From DASSUW01 sp036257565 (GTDB lineage Bacteria > Actinomycetota > Thermoleophilia > Solirubrobacterales > Solirubrobacteraceae): a stretch of DNA of 64,000 nucleotides. Of this stretch, positions 10,941 through 19,284 are shown one piece after another. Numbering within the stretch: position 1 is the stretch's first letter; every line of letters starts with the position of its first letter. A model generated the notes under the pieces. It was not told the origin of the DNA. It saw nothing but the letters and a program-made list of their open reading frames with translations, and searched no databases. The stretch spans positions 33,937 to 97,936 of the forward strand of contig DATAFH010000160.1 in NCBI GenBank assembly GCA_036257565.1, in the 5' to 3' direction. Both the position numbers and the translations under genes were made by a program.

Positions 10941-10997
10941 CCCCTCAGGCTACGCGGTCCTTGACGTACGTCTCGGCGCTGTGTGAGGTGAAGGAGG

Positions 10998-12308
10998 GTG
11001 CACGACGTCCTCGACATGCGCGAGATGCTCCGCGACGAGATCATCCAGCTACGTGAGTCCGGTCACGTGCTCGACGATCTCGCGACGTCGGCCGGCGCGA
11101 TCGACGCGGCGAGCGACGTGGAGGTACGGGGGCGGCTCGCCGAGCTCGAGGCGGCGCCCATGGCCGCGGGCTGGCCGTATCACGAGCCGTCGCAGCTCGA
11201 GGCGATCGAGGGGGAGCAGCCCGCGGCGCCCGAGCCCGCGCAACTTTCCCTCGACGAGTCCGCTCTCCATGGCCGCATCCTCGGCGCATGGCTCGGCCGG
11301 TGCGCCGGGTGCATGCTCGGCAAGCCGGTCGAGAGCTGGCAGCGGTCGCAGATCAGGGAGTACCTCCAGCACCGCCGCGCGTATCCGATCCGCGACTACC
11401 TGCCGCCGGCCGAGCCGGGGCCTCACGACCATCCACCCCTGCACCCGTCATGGGCGGAGACCACGCTCGGGCGCATCGGCGGCGTCGCGCGAGACGACGA
11501 CATCGACTACACGATCCTCGCGCTGCACATCCTCGACACCTACGGACCCGGCTTTACGACGGCGGACGTCGCGACAGAGTGGCTGCGCCGGTTCCCGTTC
11601 GCCCAGCTCTACACCGCCGAGCGAGCGGCTTACCGGAACCTCATCCTGGGGCTCCGACCACCGGCGACCGCCGTGCACGTCAACCCGTACCGGGAATGGA
11701 TCGGGGCACAGATCCGCGCGGACGCCTTCGGCTACGTCTCTCCCGGCGATCCGGCGCACGCCGCCCGCCTCGCGTACAAGGATGCGCGCCTCTCGCACAC
11801 GGCGAACGGCATCTTCGGCGCCATGTGGTCCGCGGCACTCGTCGCGGCAAGCTTCGCCGAGCGCTCGATGGGCGACGCGCTGCGCTCGGCGCTCGCCGCC
11901 GTGCCGGCACGCTCGCGGCTCGCCGAGGCATTGCGCGGAGTCGCCGACCTGCGCGCTCGGGACCTGGATTGGGAGGCTGCCCGGGACGCCATCGAGGAGC
12001 GTCACGGCGCCCTCAGCCCTGTCCATACCATCAACAATGCGGCCGTTGTCGCAGCCGCCCTGTTGTGGGGCGAGGGGGACTTCACGCGGACGATCGGCCT
12101 GGCCGTGCAGGGCGGTTGGGACACCGACTGCAACGGCGCCACAGCCGGGTCGGCCTTCGGCGCCATGCACGGCGTCCATGCGCTGCCGGCGCACTGGACC
12201 GCGCCGCTGGAAGACAGGATCCGAACCGCGCTCTTCGGCTTCGACGGCGCGCGGCCATCCGCGCTCGCCGAGCGAACGCTGCGCGTCGCCCTTCGGCCGA
12301 TGGGCTAG
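10998..12308 (+). CDS. ADP-ribosylglycohydrolase family protein
   Basis: Probable hydrolase of ADP-ribose linkages (DraG/ARH family), 436 residues. The first 90 residues are an extra N-terminal helical region. The glycohydrolase domain begins at GRILGAWLGRCAGCMLGKPVE. The metal-binding DDDIDYT motif lies near residue 170, and QGGWDTDCNGATAGSAFGAMHG matches the second metal motif of the family. Substrate (ADP-ribosylated protein, nucleic acid or small molecule) is unknown. The start is unclear: AAGGAGG abuts the GTG at 10998 with no spacer, while the ATG at 11016 is 18 bases away, so neither spacing is ideal. Confidence 0.85.
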   Translation: MHDVLDMREMLRDEIIQLRESGHVLDDLATSAGAIDAASDVEVRGRLAELEAAPMAAGWPYHEPSQLEAIEGEQPAAPEPAQLSLDESALHGRILGAWLGRCAGCMLGKPVESWQRSQIREYLQHRRAYPIRDYLPPAEPGPHDHPPLHPSWAETTLGRIGGVARDDDIDYTILALHILDTYGPGFTTADVATEWLRRFPFAQLYTAERAAYRNLILGLRPPATAVHVNPYREWIGAQIRADAFGYVSPGDPAHAARLAYKDARLSHTANGIFGAMWSAALVAASFAERSMGDALRSALAAVPARSRLAEALRGVADLRARDLDWEAARDAIEERHGALSPVHTINNAAVVAAALLWGEGDFTRTIGLAVQGGWDTDCNGATAGSAFGAMHGVHALPAHWTAPLEDRIRTALFGFDGARPSALAERTLRVALRPMG

Positions 12309-12353
12309 GCGTACACGCCGAGCCGCGCTGGCCGACGGCGCGTAGGGCTTACC

Positions 12354-13025
12354 GTGAACGGGGTGGCGACGGTGACGGTCCGGGGGCTCGTGAAGACGTT
12401 CGGCGAAGGTCGAGCCGCCCGCCGCGTGCTGGACGGGACCGACCTCACGGTCCAGGCCGGCGAGGTCGTGGCGATCCTCGGGCGGTCGGGCTCCGGCAAG
12501 TCGACGCTGTTGCACCTCCTCGGCGGCCTCGACCGGGCCGACGCGGGCACGATCGAGGTCGCGGGCATGGACGTGTCCGGCGCCGACGAGCGACAGCTGA
12601 GCGCGCTGCGCCGCCGCCGCGTGGGCTTCGTCTTCCAGTTCTTCCACCTGCTGCCCGAGCTCACCGGTGAGGCGAACGTGCTCCTTGCGGGTCGGGTGCG
12701 CGGCGCCCATCCGGACGCCGCCGCCCGCGGGCGTGAACTGATCGACGGCCTCGGCCTGCGGCCGGTCGCCGAGTCGCTGCCGAGCCGCCTGTCGGGCGGC
12801 GAGCAGCAGCGCTTCGCGATCGCCCGCGCGCTGGTCAACGACCCCGCGGTGCTGCTCGCCGACGAGCCGACGGGCAACCTCGACGTGGAGGCGGGCGCGG
12901 AGGTGCTGCGCCTGCTCCGCGCCGGCGCGGCCGGCGGCCGGGCGGTGGTGCTGGTGACGCACGAGCGCGCGGCCGCCGAGGCCGCCGATCGGGTGCTGAC
13001 GCTGCACGAGGGACGGCTCGTGTGA
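12354..13025 (+). CDS. ABC transporter ATP-binding protein, LolD/MacB type
   Basis: ATPase subunit of a type VII (MacB/LolCDE-like) exporter, 223 residues. Walker A GRSGSGKST is near residue 44, the signature is LSGGEQQR, Walker B is VLLADEPTGNLD, and the switch histidine is in VTHERA. The FQFFHLLPELT block is typical of this subfamily. The GTG stop overlap with the permease (GTGA at 13022-13025) shows they are translated together. The first of four co-directional genes ending at 17033. Confidence 0.93.
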   Translation: MNGVATVTVRGLVKTFGEGRAARRVLDGTDLTVQAGEVVAILGRSGSGKSTLLHLLGGLDRADAGTIEVAGMDVSGADERQLSALRRRRVGFVFQFFHLLPELTGEANVLLAGRVRGAHPDAAARGRELIDGLGLRPVAESLPSRLSGGEQQRFAIARALVNDPAVLLADEPTGNLDVEAGAEVLRLLRAGAAGGRAVVLVTHERAAAEAADRVLTLHEGRLV

Positions 13026-15256
13026 TCGCTCTCGCGCTCGCGGGCCTGCGCGCGCGGCGCTCGCGGACGCTGCTGGCCGCTCTCGGAGTGCTCGCCGCGT
13101 CGCTCGTCGTCGGGACGGGCGTCAGCGTCGGCTACGCGCTTGCGACGGGCTTCGAGCGCGCGGCCGAGCAGGCCGACCTGCCGGACATCGTCGCGCGCTT
13201 CGACGACACGGGCACCGAGCCGCTCGACGAGCGCGTGCGGGCGCTGCCCAACCTCGCGGCCCGCTCGTACCGCTTCGAGCGCACGAACATCCCGCTCACC
13301 GCCAACGGCCACCACACCCACCAGGGCGCCTTCCACGTCCTGCTCGGCGACCGCCGCGGCTATCTCGTCGCCGAGGGGCGCGACCTGTCAGGGCGCCCCG
13401 GCGAGGTCGTGGCCGAGCAGGGGCTCGCGCGCGAGTGGGGGCTGCGCGTCGGGGACACGATCGACGTCGGCCGCGCCGGGGCGCTGCGGCTGGTCGGCAT
13501 TGCCGTCTCGCCCGACAACGTGGCGTACCCGCTCGCGCGCGCGGCGCGCGTGTACCTGCCCGACGTCTACGGGGCCGACACGCCGGCCAACCTCGCGCTG
13601 CTGTGGCTCAACGACCCGACCAAGGCCGACGTCACGCTCACGCAGGCCCGCTCGGTGTCGTTCGGCCTCGGCCGCCTGGAGTTCGTCACCCGCGACGGCG
13701 TGAAGGTCCTGCTCGGGCAGGCGGCCGGGATCGTGATCTCGCTGCTCGTGGCCTTCTCGCTCGTGGCGCTCGTGGCGGCGGGGACGATGCTGGCGGCCGG
13801 CGCCCACGCCGACGTGCAGCGGCGACTGGCCGCACTCGGCGTGCAGCGTGCGCTCGGCTTCTCCCCCGCGCGCATCGCCGGGCTCCAGGCCACGGAGGCG
13901 GCGCTCCTCTCCCTGCCGGCGGCCGCGGCCGGCATCGCCATCGGGGCGCTGGTGGTGGCCGGTCCGTCGGCCGCCCTCCTCGCCTCGCTCAACGAGCGGC
14001 CGCCGGGCTGGGCGCTGCTCGGCCCGCTCGCCCTCGCGCTCGCCGCCGTGACGGTCATCGTCGTCGCCGCGGCGACCTGGCCCGCGTGGCGGGCGGCGCG
14101 CCGCCCGCCGGCCGCGATCCTTCGCGGAGGAGACGTGGATCCCCGTTCGGGAGGGCGGGCACCGGGCGGGAGCTTCGCGGTGCTGGGGGCGCGGTTCGCC
14201 ACGGCCGCCCGGGCCCGGTGGGCGGCGACGGTGGCGACGATCGCGGTGTGCGCGGGGGTCGTCACGCTCATGCTCGCGCTCGCCTCGCTGCTCGAGCGGC
14301 TGCGCGACGACCCGGGGACGGTCGGCAAGCGCTACCAGCTCACCGTGCCGCTCGACGCTTCGCTCGCGGGTCGGGTCGACGACGTCCCCGGCGTCGCCGG
14401 CGTCGCGCCCCGCTACACGGCCGACGCCGCGGACTCGTACCGGCTCGGCGAGCCGCTGCGGCTCGTCGCCTTCCCCGGCGACCACACGCGCCTCGAGGCG
14501 CCGCCGCTCGCCGCCGGCCGGCGGCTGAGCGGCCCCGGCGAGATCGAGGTCGGTCTTGGGCTGGCCGACGCGCTGGGGCTGCGCCCGGGTTCGACCTTCG
14601 CGGTCCAGCTTCCCGGAGGCACGGAGGCGCGGTTCCGCGTCGCCGGCGTCGTACGGGCGCTCGAGAACGACGGGCGGATCGGCTGGGTCCGGCCCACGCG
14701 GCTGCTCGACGACGACCCCGACCTGCGGCCGTCGCTGGCCGTGCGGCTCGAGGGCGGCGCCGACCGCGACGCGGTGACCCGCGAGCTGGTGGCGCTCGGC
14801 GCGCCGCCGCAGTCCGCGTCGGCGGCCACGACCCGCAACGCCCAGTTCCTCGGCGTGCTCGCCTCGGTGCTGCGCGGCGTGGGGCTGGCCGTCGGGCTCG
14901 TGTGCCTGTACGCGCTCGTGCAGGCGCTCGCGGTGACCGCGCGCGAGCGCCGCGGCGCCGTCGCGCTGTTGCGCGCCTGCGGGGGCGATGCCGGCACGGT
15001 TGCGCGCGTGTTGCTGGGCGCCGCCACCGCGGTCGCGCTGCCGGGCGCCGTGCTGGGCGTGGTGCTCGAGCTGACGGTCATGGGGCCGGTGGTCGCCCAC
15101 CTGGCCGCGGGCTTCGCGTCGCTCCCGATCGCCCCTGGCCCCGGCCAGGTGGTGCTCGTCGTGGCCGGCCTGCTGGCGCTCGCCGCCGTCGCGACCGCGC
15201 TGGTCGCCCGGCGCGTCCTGCGCGAGCCCGTCGTCGTGGGGCTGCGGGAGGGGTGA
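13022..15256 (+). CDS. ABC transporter permease, duplicated FtsX/MacB type
   Basis: Large 744-residue permease partner of the upstream ATPase. It begins with a transmembrane helix and an extracytoplasmic region of about 200 residues, followed by three helices around residues 230-365. A second extracytoplasmic region and a second helix set (about residues 620-735) follow. This is the duplicated FtsX-like arrangement of actinobacterial exporters. The substrate is unknown; lipoproteins, lipids or peptides are the usual guesses for the family. Its stop overlaps the next start by one base (TGATG). Confidence 0.9.
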   Translation: MIALALAGLRARRSRTLLAALGVLAASLVVGTGVSVGYALATGFERAAEQADLPDIVARFDDTGTEPLDERVRALPNLAARSYRFERTNIPLTANGHHTHQGAFHVLLGDRRGYLVAEGRDLSGRPGEVVAEQGLAREWGLRVGDTIDVGRAGALRLVGIAVSPDNVAYPLARAARVYLPDVYGADTPANLALLWLNDPTKADVTLTQARSVSFGLGRLEFVTRDGVKVLLGQAAGIVISLLVAFSLVALVAAGTMLAAGAHADVQRRLAALGVQRALGFSPARIAGLQATEAALLSLPAAAAGIAIGALVVAGPSAALLASLNERPPGWALLGPLALALAAVTVIVVAAATWPAWRAARRPPAAILRGGDVDPRSGGRAPGGSFAVLGARFATAARARWAATVATIAVCAGVVTLMLALASLLERLRDDPGTVGKRYQLTVPLDASLAGRVDDVPGVAGVAPRYTADAADSYRLGEPLRLVAFPGDHTRLEAPPLAAGRRLSGPGEIEVGLGLADALGLRPGSTFAVQLPGGTEARFRVAGVVRALENDGRIGWVRPTRLLDDDPDLRPSLAVRLEGGADRDAVTRELVALGAPPQSASAATTRNAQFLGVLASVLRGVGLAVGLVCLYALVQALAVTARERRGAVALLRACGGDAGTVARVLLGAATAVALPGAVLGVVLELTVMGPVVAHLAAGFASLPIAPGPGQVVLVVAGLLALAAVATALVARRVLREPVVVGLREG

Positions 15257-16677
15257 TGCGCGCGCTGCCGCTCATCGCCCTGCTCGCGCTCGCCGGCTGC
15301 GGCGGCACCGCGCCTGCCGCCGCGCCGCCCGCCACCTCGACCCTCCAGGCCACGCTCGTCGACCGCGACGGCGACGGCTTCCTCGAGCGCGGCGGCCCGG
15401 GCGAGCCGCTGCGCGACCGCGGCACGCCGGCGCGGCCGGGGCGCACGCTGGCGGTCTTCGGCCAGCTGACCGACACGCATGTGCGCGACGAGGAGTCACC
15501 CGCCCGCGTGCCGTTTCTCGACCGCCTGGGCGCGCCGCTCAACTCGACGTTCCGGCCCCAGGAGGCGCTCTCCGCCCAGGTGCTCGACGCCGCCGTGCGA
15601 GGGCTGGCACGCGAGCGGCCCGAGGCGGTGGTGGTCACGGGCGACATCGTCGACTCCGCGCAGGAGAACGAGCTCGAGACGGCGATCGGGGTGCTGGAGG
15701 GCGGCGTCGTGCGCCCGGACAGCGGCGCCCGGGGCTACGACGGCGTGCAGGCCGCCGGCAACCCGGACCCGTTCTACTTCCGGCCGGACAACGACGCGCC
15801 GCGCCATCCGGGGGCGCTGGCGGCCGCGCAGCGGGAGTTCCGTGCGGCGGGCCTCGGCGTGCCGTGGTACCCGGCGATCGGCAACCACGACGTGTTCGTG
15901 CAGGGCGAGGTGCCCGCCACCGGCGCGATCGAGGAGCTGGCCACTGGGTCCCGACTCATCACCGGCCTCGACCCCGGCTTCCAGCCGTCGCTCGACGAGG
16001 AGAATGCCGCGAGCATCGTCGACTCGCTGCTCACGTACGGCGACGCATACGGTCGCTCCGAGCCCGTTGCCGCCGACGCCGCTCGCCGTCACCCGGACGC
16101 GGACGAGGTCGTCGCGCGGCTGGCGGGCGCGGCCGGCGTCCGCACCGCGACGGGCGGCCGCCTGGACTACGCGTTCGACCTCGGCCCCGAGGGCCGCGGC
16201 ATCGTGCTCGACACCGTCGACCGGGGCGGCGGCTCGCGCGGGAGGGTCGGCGCCGCTCAGGTGACCTGGCTGCGCCGCGAGGTCGCGCGCGCGGGAGGCC
16301 GCTGGGTGGTTGTCTTCGCGCACAACCCGCTCGAGTCCGCGGACGGCGGCGAGGCCGCGCTCGCGGTGCTCGACGCGGCGCCGCGCGTCGTGGCGGTGGT
16401 GGCCGGCAACCGCCACCACAACACGATCGAGCCGCGCGGGCACCTGTGGCTCGTCGGCACGTCGTCGCTGGCGGACTTCCCGCAGCAGGGGCGGATGTTC
16501 CGGCTCCGGGAGGCAGGGGACGGCGTGGCGCTCGAGACGTGGATGGTCGACCACGACGGCCGCGGCCTGGCGGGCATCGCCCGCGAGCTGGCGTACCTCG
16601 ACGCCCAGGGCGGCCGGCCGCAAGGGCTCGCCGGCCGGCCCGAGGACCGCAACGCGCGACTCTTCGTGGCGGGATGA
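15256..16677 (+). CDS. secreted lipoprotein metallophosphoesterase
   Basis: Predicted calcineurin-like phosphoesterase exported as a lipoprotein, 473 residues. The lipobox LLALAGC puts the modified cysteine at residue 15. Metal-binding motifs are visible: QLTDTHV, VVTGDIVD, IGNHDVF and a late GNRHHNT. The blocks DRDGDGFLERGG, ARVPFLDRLGAP and STFRPQEALSAQVL recall the actinobacterial TIGR03767 group of phosphoesterases, which is my closest match from memory. The start is fixed by overlap with the permease stop. The substrate is unknown. Confidence 0.87.
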   Translation: MRALPLIALLALAGCGGTAPAAAPPATSTLQATLVDRDGDGFLERGGPGEPLRDRGTPARPGRTLAVFGQLTDTHVRDEESPARVPFLDRLGAPLNSTFRPQEALSAQVLDAAVRGLARERPEAVVVTGDIVDSAQENELETAIGVLEGGVVRPDSGARGYDGVQAAGNPDPFYFRPDNDAPRHPGALAAAQREFRAAGLGVPWYPAIGNHDVFVQGEVPATGAIEELATGSRLITGLDPGFQPSLDEENAASIVDSLLTYGDAYGRSEPVAADAARRHPDADEVVARLAGAAGVRTATGGRLDYAFDLGPEGRGIVLDTVDRGGGSRGRVGAAQVTWLRREVARAGGRWVVVFAHNPLESADGGEAALAVLDAAPRVVAVVAGNRHHNTIEPRGHLWLVGTSSLADFPQQGRMFRLREAGDGVALETWMVDHDGRGLAGIARELAYLDAQGGRPQGLAGRPEDRNARLFVAG

Positions 16678-17033
16678 GACGGGTCCTGCTCAGCGCGTTC
16701 TTCGTCGCGGCCGGCGTCCTTCACTTCGTCAAGCCGCGCGCGTACGAGGCCATCGTCCCGACCGTGCTCCCCCGCAAGCGCGAGATCGACTACGTCAGCG
16801 GGGTCGCGGAGATCGCGGGCGGCCTCGGGGTGCTCGCCCCGCGCACGCAACGGCTCGCCGGATGGTGGCTGATCGCCACGCTGGTGGCCGTGTTCCCGGC
16901 CAACGTCAGCATGGCGGTCAACGCCGACCGCTTCCGCCGGGTGCCCGAGCCACTGCTGTGGCTGAGGCTGCCCGTGCAGGGCGCGCTGGTCGGCTGGACG
17001 TGGTGGGCGGCGGTCCGCCGCCCACCACGCTGA
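16674..17033 (+). CDS. DoxX-like small membrane protein
   Basis: A 119-residue protein with about four hydrophobic helices and the family pattern HFVKPRAYEAIVP, YVSGVAEIAGGLGVL and LVAVFPANVSMAV. DoxX-like proteins are small membrane proteins, some linked to redox or quinone functions, but this subgroup has no assigned job. The ATG overlaps the phosphoesterase stop (ATGA), so it is the last gene of the four-gene operon. It ends two bases before the convergent MFS gene. Confidence 0.85.
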   Translation: MRRVLLSAFFVAAGVLHFVKPRAYEAIVPTVLPRKREIDYVSGVAEIAGGLGVLAPRTQRLAGWWLIATLVAVFPANVSMAVNADRFRRVPEPLLWLRLPVQGALVGWTWWAAVRRPPR

Positions 17034-17035
17034 AC

Positions 17036-18490
17036 TCAGGCGGCGGCGGGAACCGCCTCGACCTCGCCGCGCCTCGCCGCCTCGGCGTGCTCGCGCGAGG
17101 CGCGCCCGGATACGAGCACCGTGGCGAGGATGGCGCCGAGCACCGCGAGACCGGCACCGACGGCGAACGCGGACTGAAAGCCCTCGGTGAGGCTCACGTT
17201 GGCCGGGTTGCCGGCGGCCGCGAGGTCTTCGGTGCGGCTGTTGGCGACCGTCGCGAGGACCGCGAGGCCGAGCGCGCCGCCGATCTGCTGCGACGTGTTG
17301 ATGAGCCCGGAGGCCAGCCCGGCCTCGTGCGGCTCGACGCCGCTCACCGCGGCGACGGTCATCGACACGAACGCCAGACCGAGGCCGGCGGCCGCGAGCA
17401 GCGACGGGAACAGCACGTCGCCGACGTAGCTGCCGTTCGGCGACACCTGCGAGAACCAGACGAGCCCGCCGGCGGTGATCACGAGGCCCGTGACGAGCAC
17501 CGGCTTGAAGCCGAAGCGGGTCACCAGCCCGGCCGAGGCGCCGGCCGTGATGATGATGCCCACGGCCAGCGGCAGGTAGGCGAAGCCGGCCTCGAGCGCG
17601 GAGAACCCGAGCACCTGCTGCATGTACAGGGAGATGAAGAAGAACATCGAGAACAGCGCCGCCGCGATCAGCACCGCGGACACGTTGATGCCCGTGATGG
17701 TGCGGATCCGGAAGATGCCCGGGAACGGCATGAGCGGAGCCTTGCTGCGCCGCTCGATCACGTAGAACGCGGCGATCAGCGCGAACGAAAGCGCGCCGAG
17801 CCCGATCGTCTGGGTCGAGCCCCAGCCCGCATTGTTGGCGTCGACGAGCGTGTAGACGAGCAGCGACAGCCCCGCGGTGACCGTGACGGCCCCCGCGAAG
17901 TCGAAGTGCCGGCCCTCGACGCGCGACTCGGGCAGCAGGCGCGGCGCCAGCAGCGCGGCGATGATGCCGACGGGCACGTTGACGAACAGGACCCACTCCC
18001 AGCCGGCCCACTCGGTGAGCATGCCGCCGAGCAGCACGCCGACTGCGCCGCCGGAGCCGGCCACGGCGCCCCACACGCCCATCGCCTTGTTGCGCTCGGC
18101 GCCCTCGGCGAAGAGGACGGTGACGAGCGACAGCGCCGCCGGCGAGAGGAGTGCGGCGCCGAGGCCCTGCACGGCGCGGGCGGCGATCAACCAGCCCTCG
18201 CTCTGGGCGAAGCCGCCGGCCAGTGAAGCGACCGCGAAGACGACAAGGCCGATCATGAACAGGCGGCGACGCCCGAGCAGGTCGGCCATACGCCCGCCGA
18301 GCAGCAGGAAGCCGCCGAAGACGAGCACATACGCATTGACGACCCACGAGAGGTTGTCCTGCGAGAACTGGAGGTCGGCACCGATCGACGGGAGCGCCAC
18401 GTTGACGATCGACGCGTCGAGGATGACGACGAACTGCGCTGCGGCCAGTAGCGCGAGCGCGAGCCACTTGTTGGTGGCGGTGGATGGCAT
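17036..18490 (-). CDS. MFS drug exporter, DHA2 (EmrB/QacA) family
   Basis: Proton-driven multidrug efflux pump, 484 residues with about 14 predicted membrane helices. Motif A is GGRMADLLGRRR near residue 70. The N-terminal helix holds the DHA2 pattern QFVVILDASIVNVALPSIG. The start is the ATG at 18490, with AGGAG five bases upstream; the frame is open further upstream across the operators but that part is not coding. The divergent TetR gene and two operator-like palindromes between them suggest a classic drug-induced pump. The ligand is unknown. Confidence 0.93.
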   Translation of the reverse strand: MPSTATNKWLALALLAAAQFVVILDASIVNVALPSIGADLQFSQDNLSWVVNAYVLVFGGFLLLGGRMADLLGRRRLFMIGLVVFAVASLAGGFAQSEGWLIAARAVQGLGAALLSPAALSLVTVLFAEGAERNKAMGVWGAVAGSGGAVGVLLGGMLTEWAGWEWVLFVNVPVGIIAALLAPRLLPESRVEGRHFDFAGAVTVTAGLSLLVYTLVDANNAGWGSTQTIGLGALSFALIAAFYVIERRSKAPLMPFPGIFRIRTITGINVSAVLIAAALFSMFFFISLYMQQVLGFSALEAGFAYLPLAVGIIITAGASAGLVTRFGFKPVLVTGLVITAGGLVWFSQVSPNGSYVGDVLFPSLLAAAGLGLAFVSMTVAAVSGVEPHEAGLASGLINTSQQIGGALGLAVLATVANSRTEDLAAAGNPANVSLTEGFQSAFAVGAGLAVLGAILATVLVSGRASREHAEAARRGEVEAVPAAA

Positions 18491-18520
18491 GAAGACTCCT
18501 GGGGAGGAAAAGTTCGATCT

Positions 18521-18567
18521 GGAACGCCAGTTCCGGTTCTGACGGTACGATACGGAACACAGATTCC
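18521..18567. promoter_or_regulatory. two TetR-type operator palindromes
   Basis: Two copies of the palindrome GGAAC-N4-(G/A)TTCC lie between the divergent MFS and TetR genes: GGAACgccaGTTCC at 18521-18534 and GGAACacagATTCC at 18554-18567. Their centres are 33 bp apart, about three helical turns, so two dimers would bind the same face of DNA. The first site lies 31 bases upstream of the MFS start, where it could block its promoter. That the adjacent TetR binds here is inference from position. Confidence 0.65.
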
Positions 18568-18605
18568 GCTTGCCTAGTGGGGCTAACCGCCCTAGAGTCA
18601 TCTTT

Positions 18606-19199
18606 GTGTCCGAGGTCATAGATCGACCCCTCCGCGCCGACGCCCGGCGCAACCGGGAGCGCGTGCTGAGCGCCGCGCGCGAGGTCTTCGCCGAGCAGGG
18701 ACGCGACGCGCAGATGGACGACGTGGCGCGCCGTGCGGACGTCGGCGTCGGGACCGTCTACCGCCACTTCCCGACCAAGGACGCCCTCCTCACCGCGCTC
18801 AGCGACGAGATGTTCGCGGTCGTCGCCGCCCACGTGCGGACGCTGCTCGCCCGCGAAGACGCCTGGGAGGCGTTCGTCCAGGCGATGTGGTTCAGCGGCG
18901 AGAAGACCGCGGGCGACCGTGCGTTCTCCGAGATCATGGCCGCCTCGAGCGACCTGCCGCCCCGCACGTGCCCGGGCCAGGAGGACCTCATCGTCACGGT
19001 CGGCGACCTGATGGCGCGTGCCAAGGCCGAGGGCCGGATGCGGCCCGACGTCACGATCGACGACATCCCGCTTCTCATGTGCGGGGTCGGGAGCGCCAGC
19101 GGCATGGTGCATCCGTCGCGGCAGGCGTGGCGCCGGCACCTGGCGATCATCCTCGACGGACTGCGCGCCGAGGCCGCGTGCGCCCCGCTCCCCGATTAG
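18606..19199 (+). CDS. TetR-family transcriptional repressor
   Basis: A 197-residue regulator with an N-terminal TetR DNA-binding domain: RNRERVLSAAREVFAEQG, then the helix-turn-helix MDDVARRADVGVGTVYRHF and the PTKDALL transition. The C-terminal domain is a ligand pocket of the TetR_C type common in regulators of MFS pumps. I chose the GTG at 18606 (VSEVIDRPLRADARRNR); a TTG at 18570 in the same frame would overlap the second operator. It is divergent from the MFS exporter and probably represses both genes. Confidence 0.92.
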   Translation: MSEVIDRPLRADARRNRERVLSAAREVFAEQGRDAQMDDVARRADVGVGTVYRHFPTKDALLTALSDEMFAVVAAHVRTLLAREDAWEAFVQAMWFSGEKTAGDRAFSEIMAASSDLPPRTCPGQEDLIVTVGDLMARAKAEGRMRPDVTIDDIPLLMCGVGSASGMVHPSRQAWRRHLAIILDGLRAEAACAPLPD

Positions 19200-19284
19200 G
19201 GGTGCCCAACGGGACATCGCTCAACACGGGATGGCCGTTGGGCCGGCCCCCCCGGTCGTCTGAACGCGCCGTATCGTGTCGGGC

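Noticed and set aside
13435..16677. A 1080-codon plus-strand frame
   Set aside because: Its first 600 codons are a shadow of the ABC permease. The true gene is the phosphoesterase starting at 15256, supported by a lipobox and stop-start overlap.
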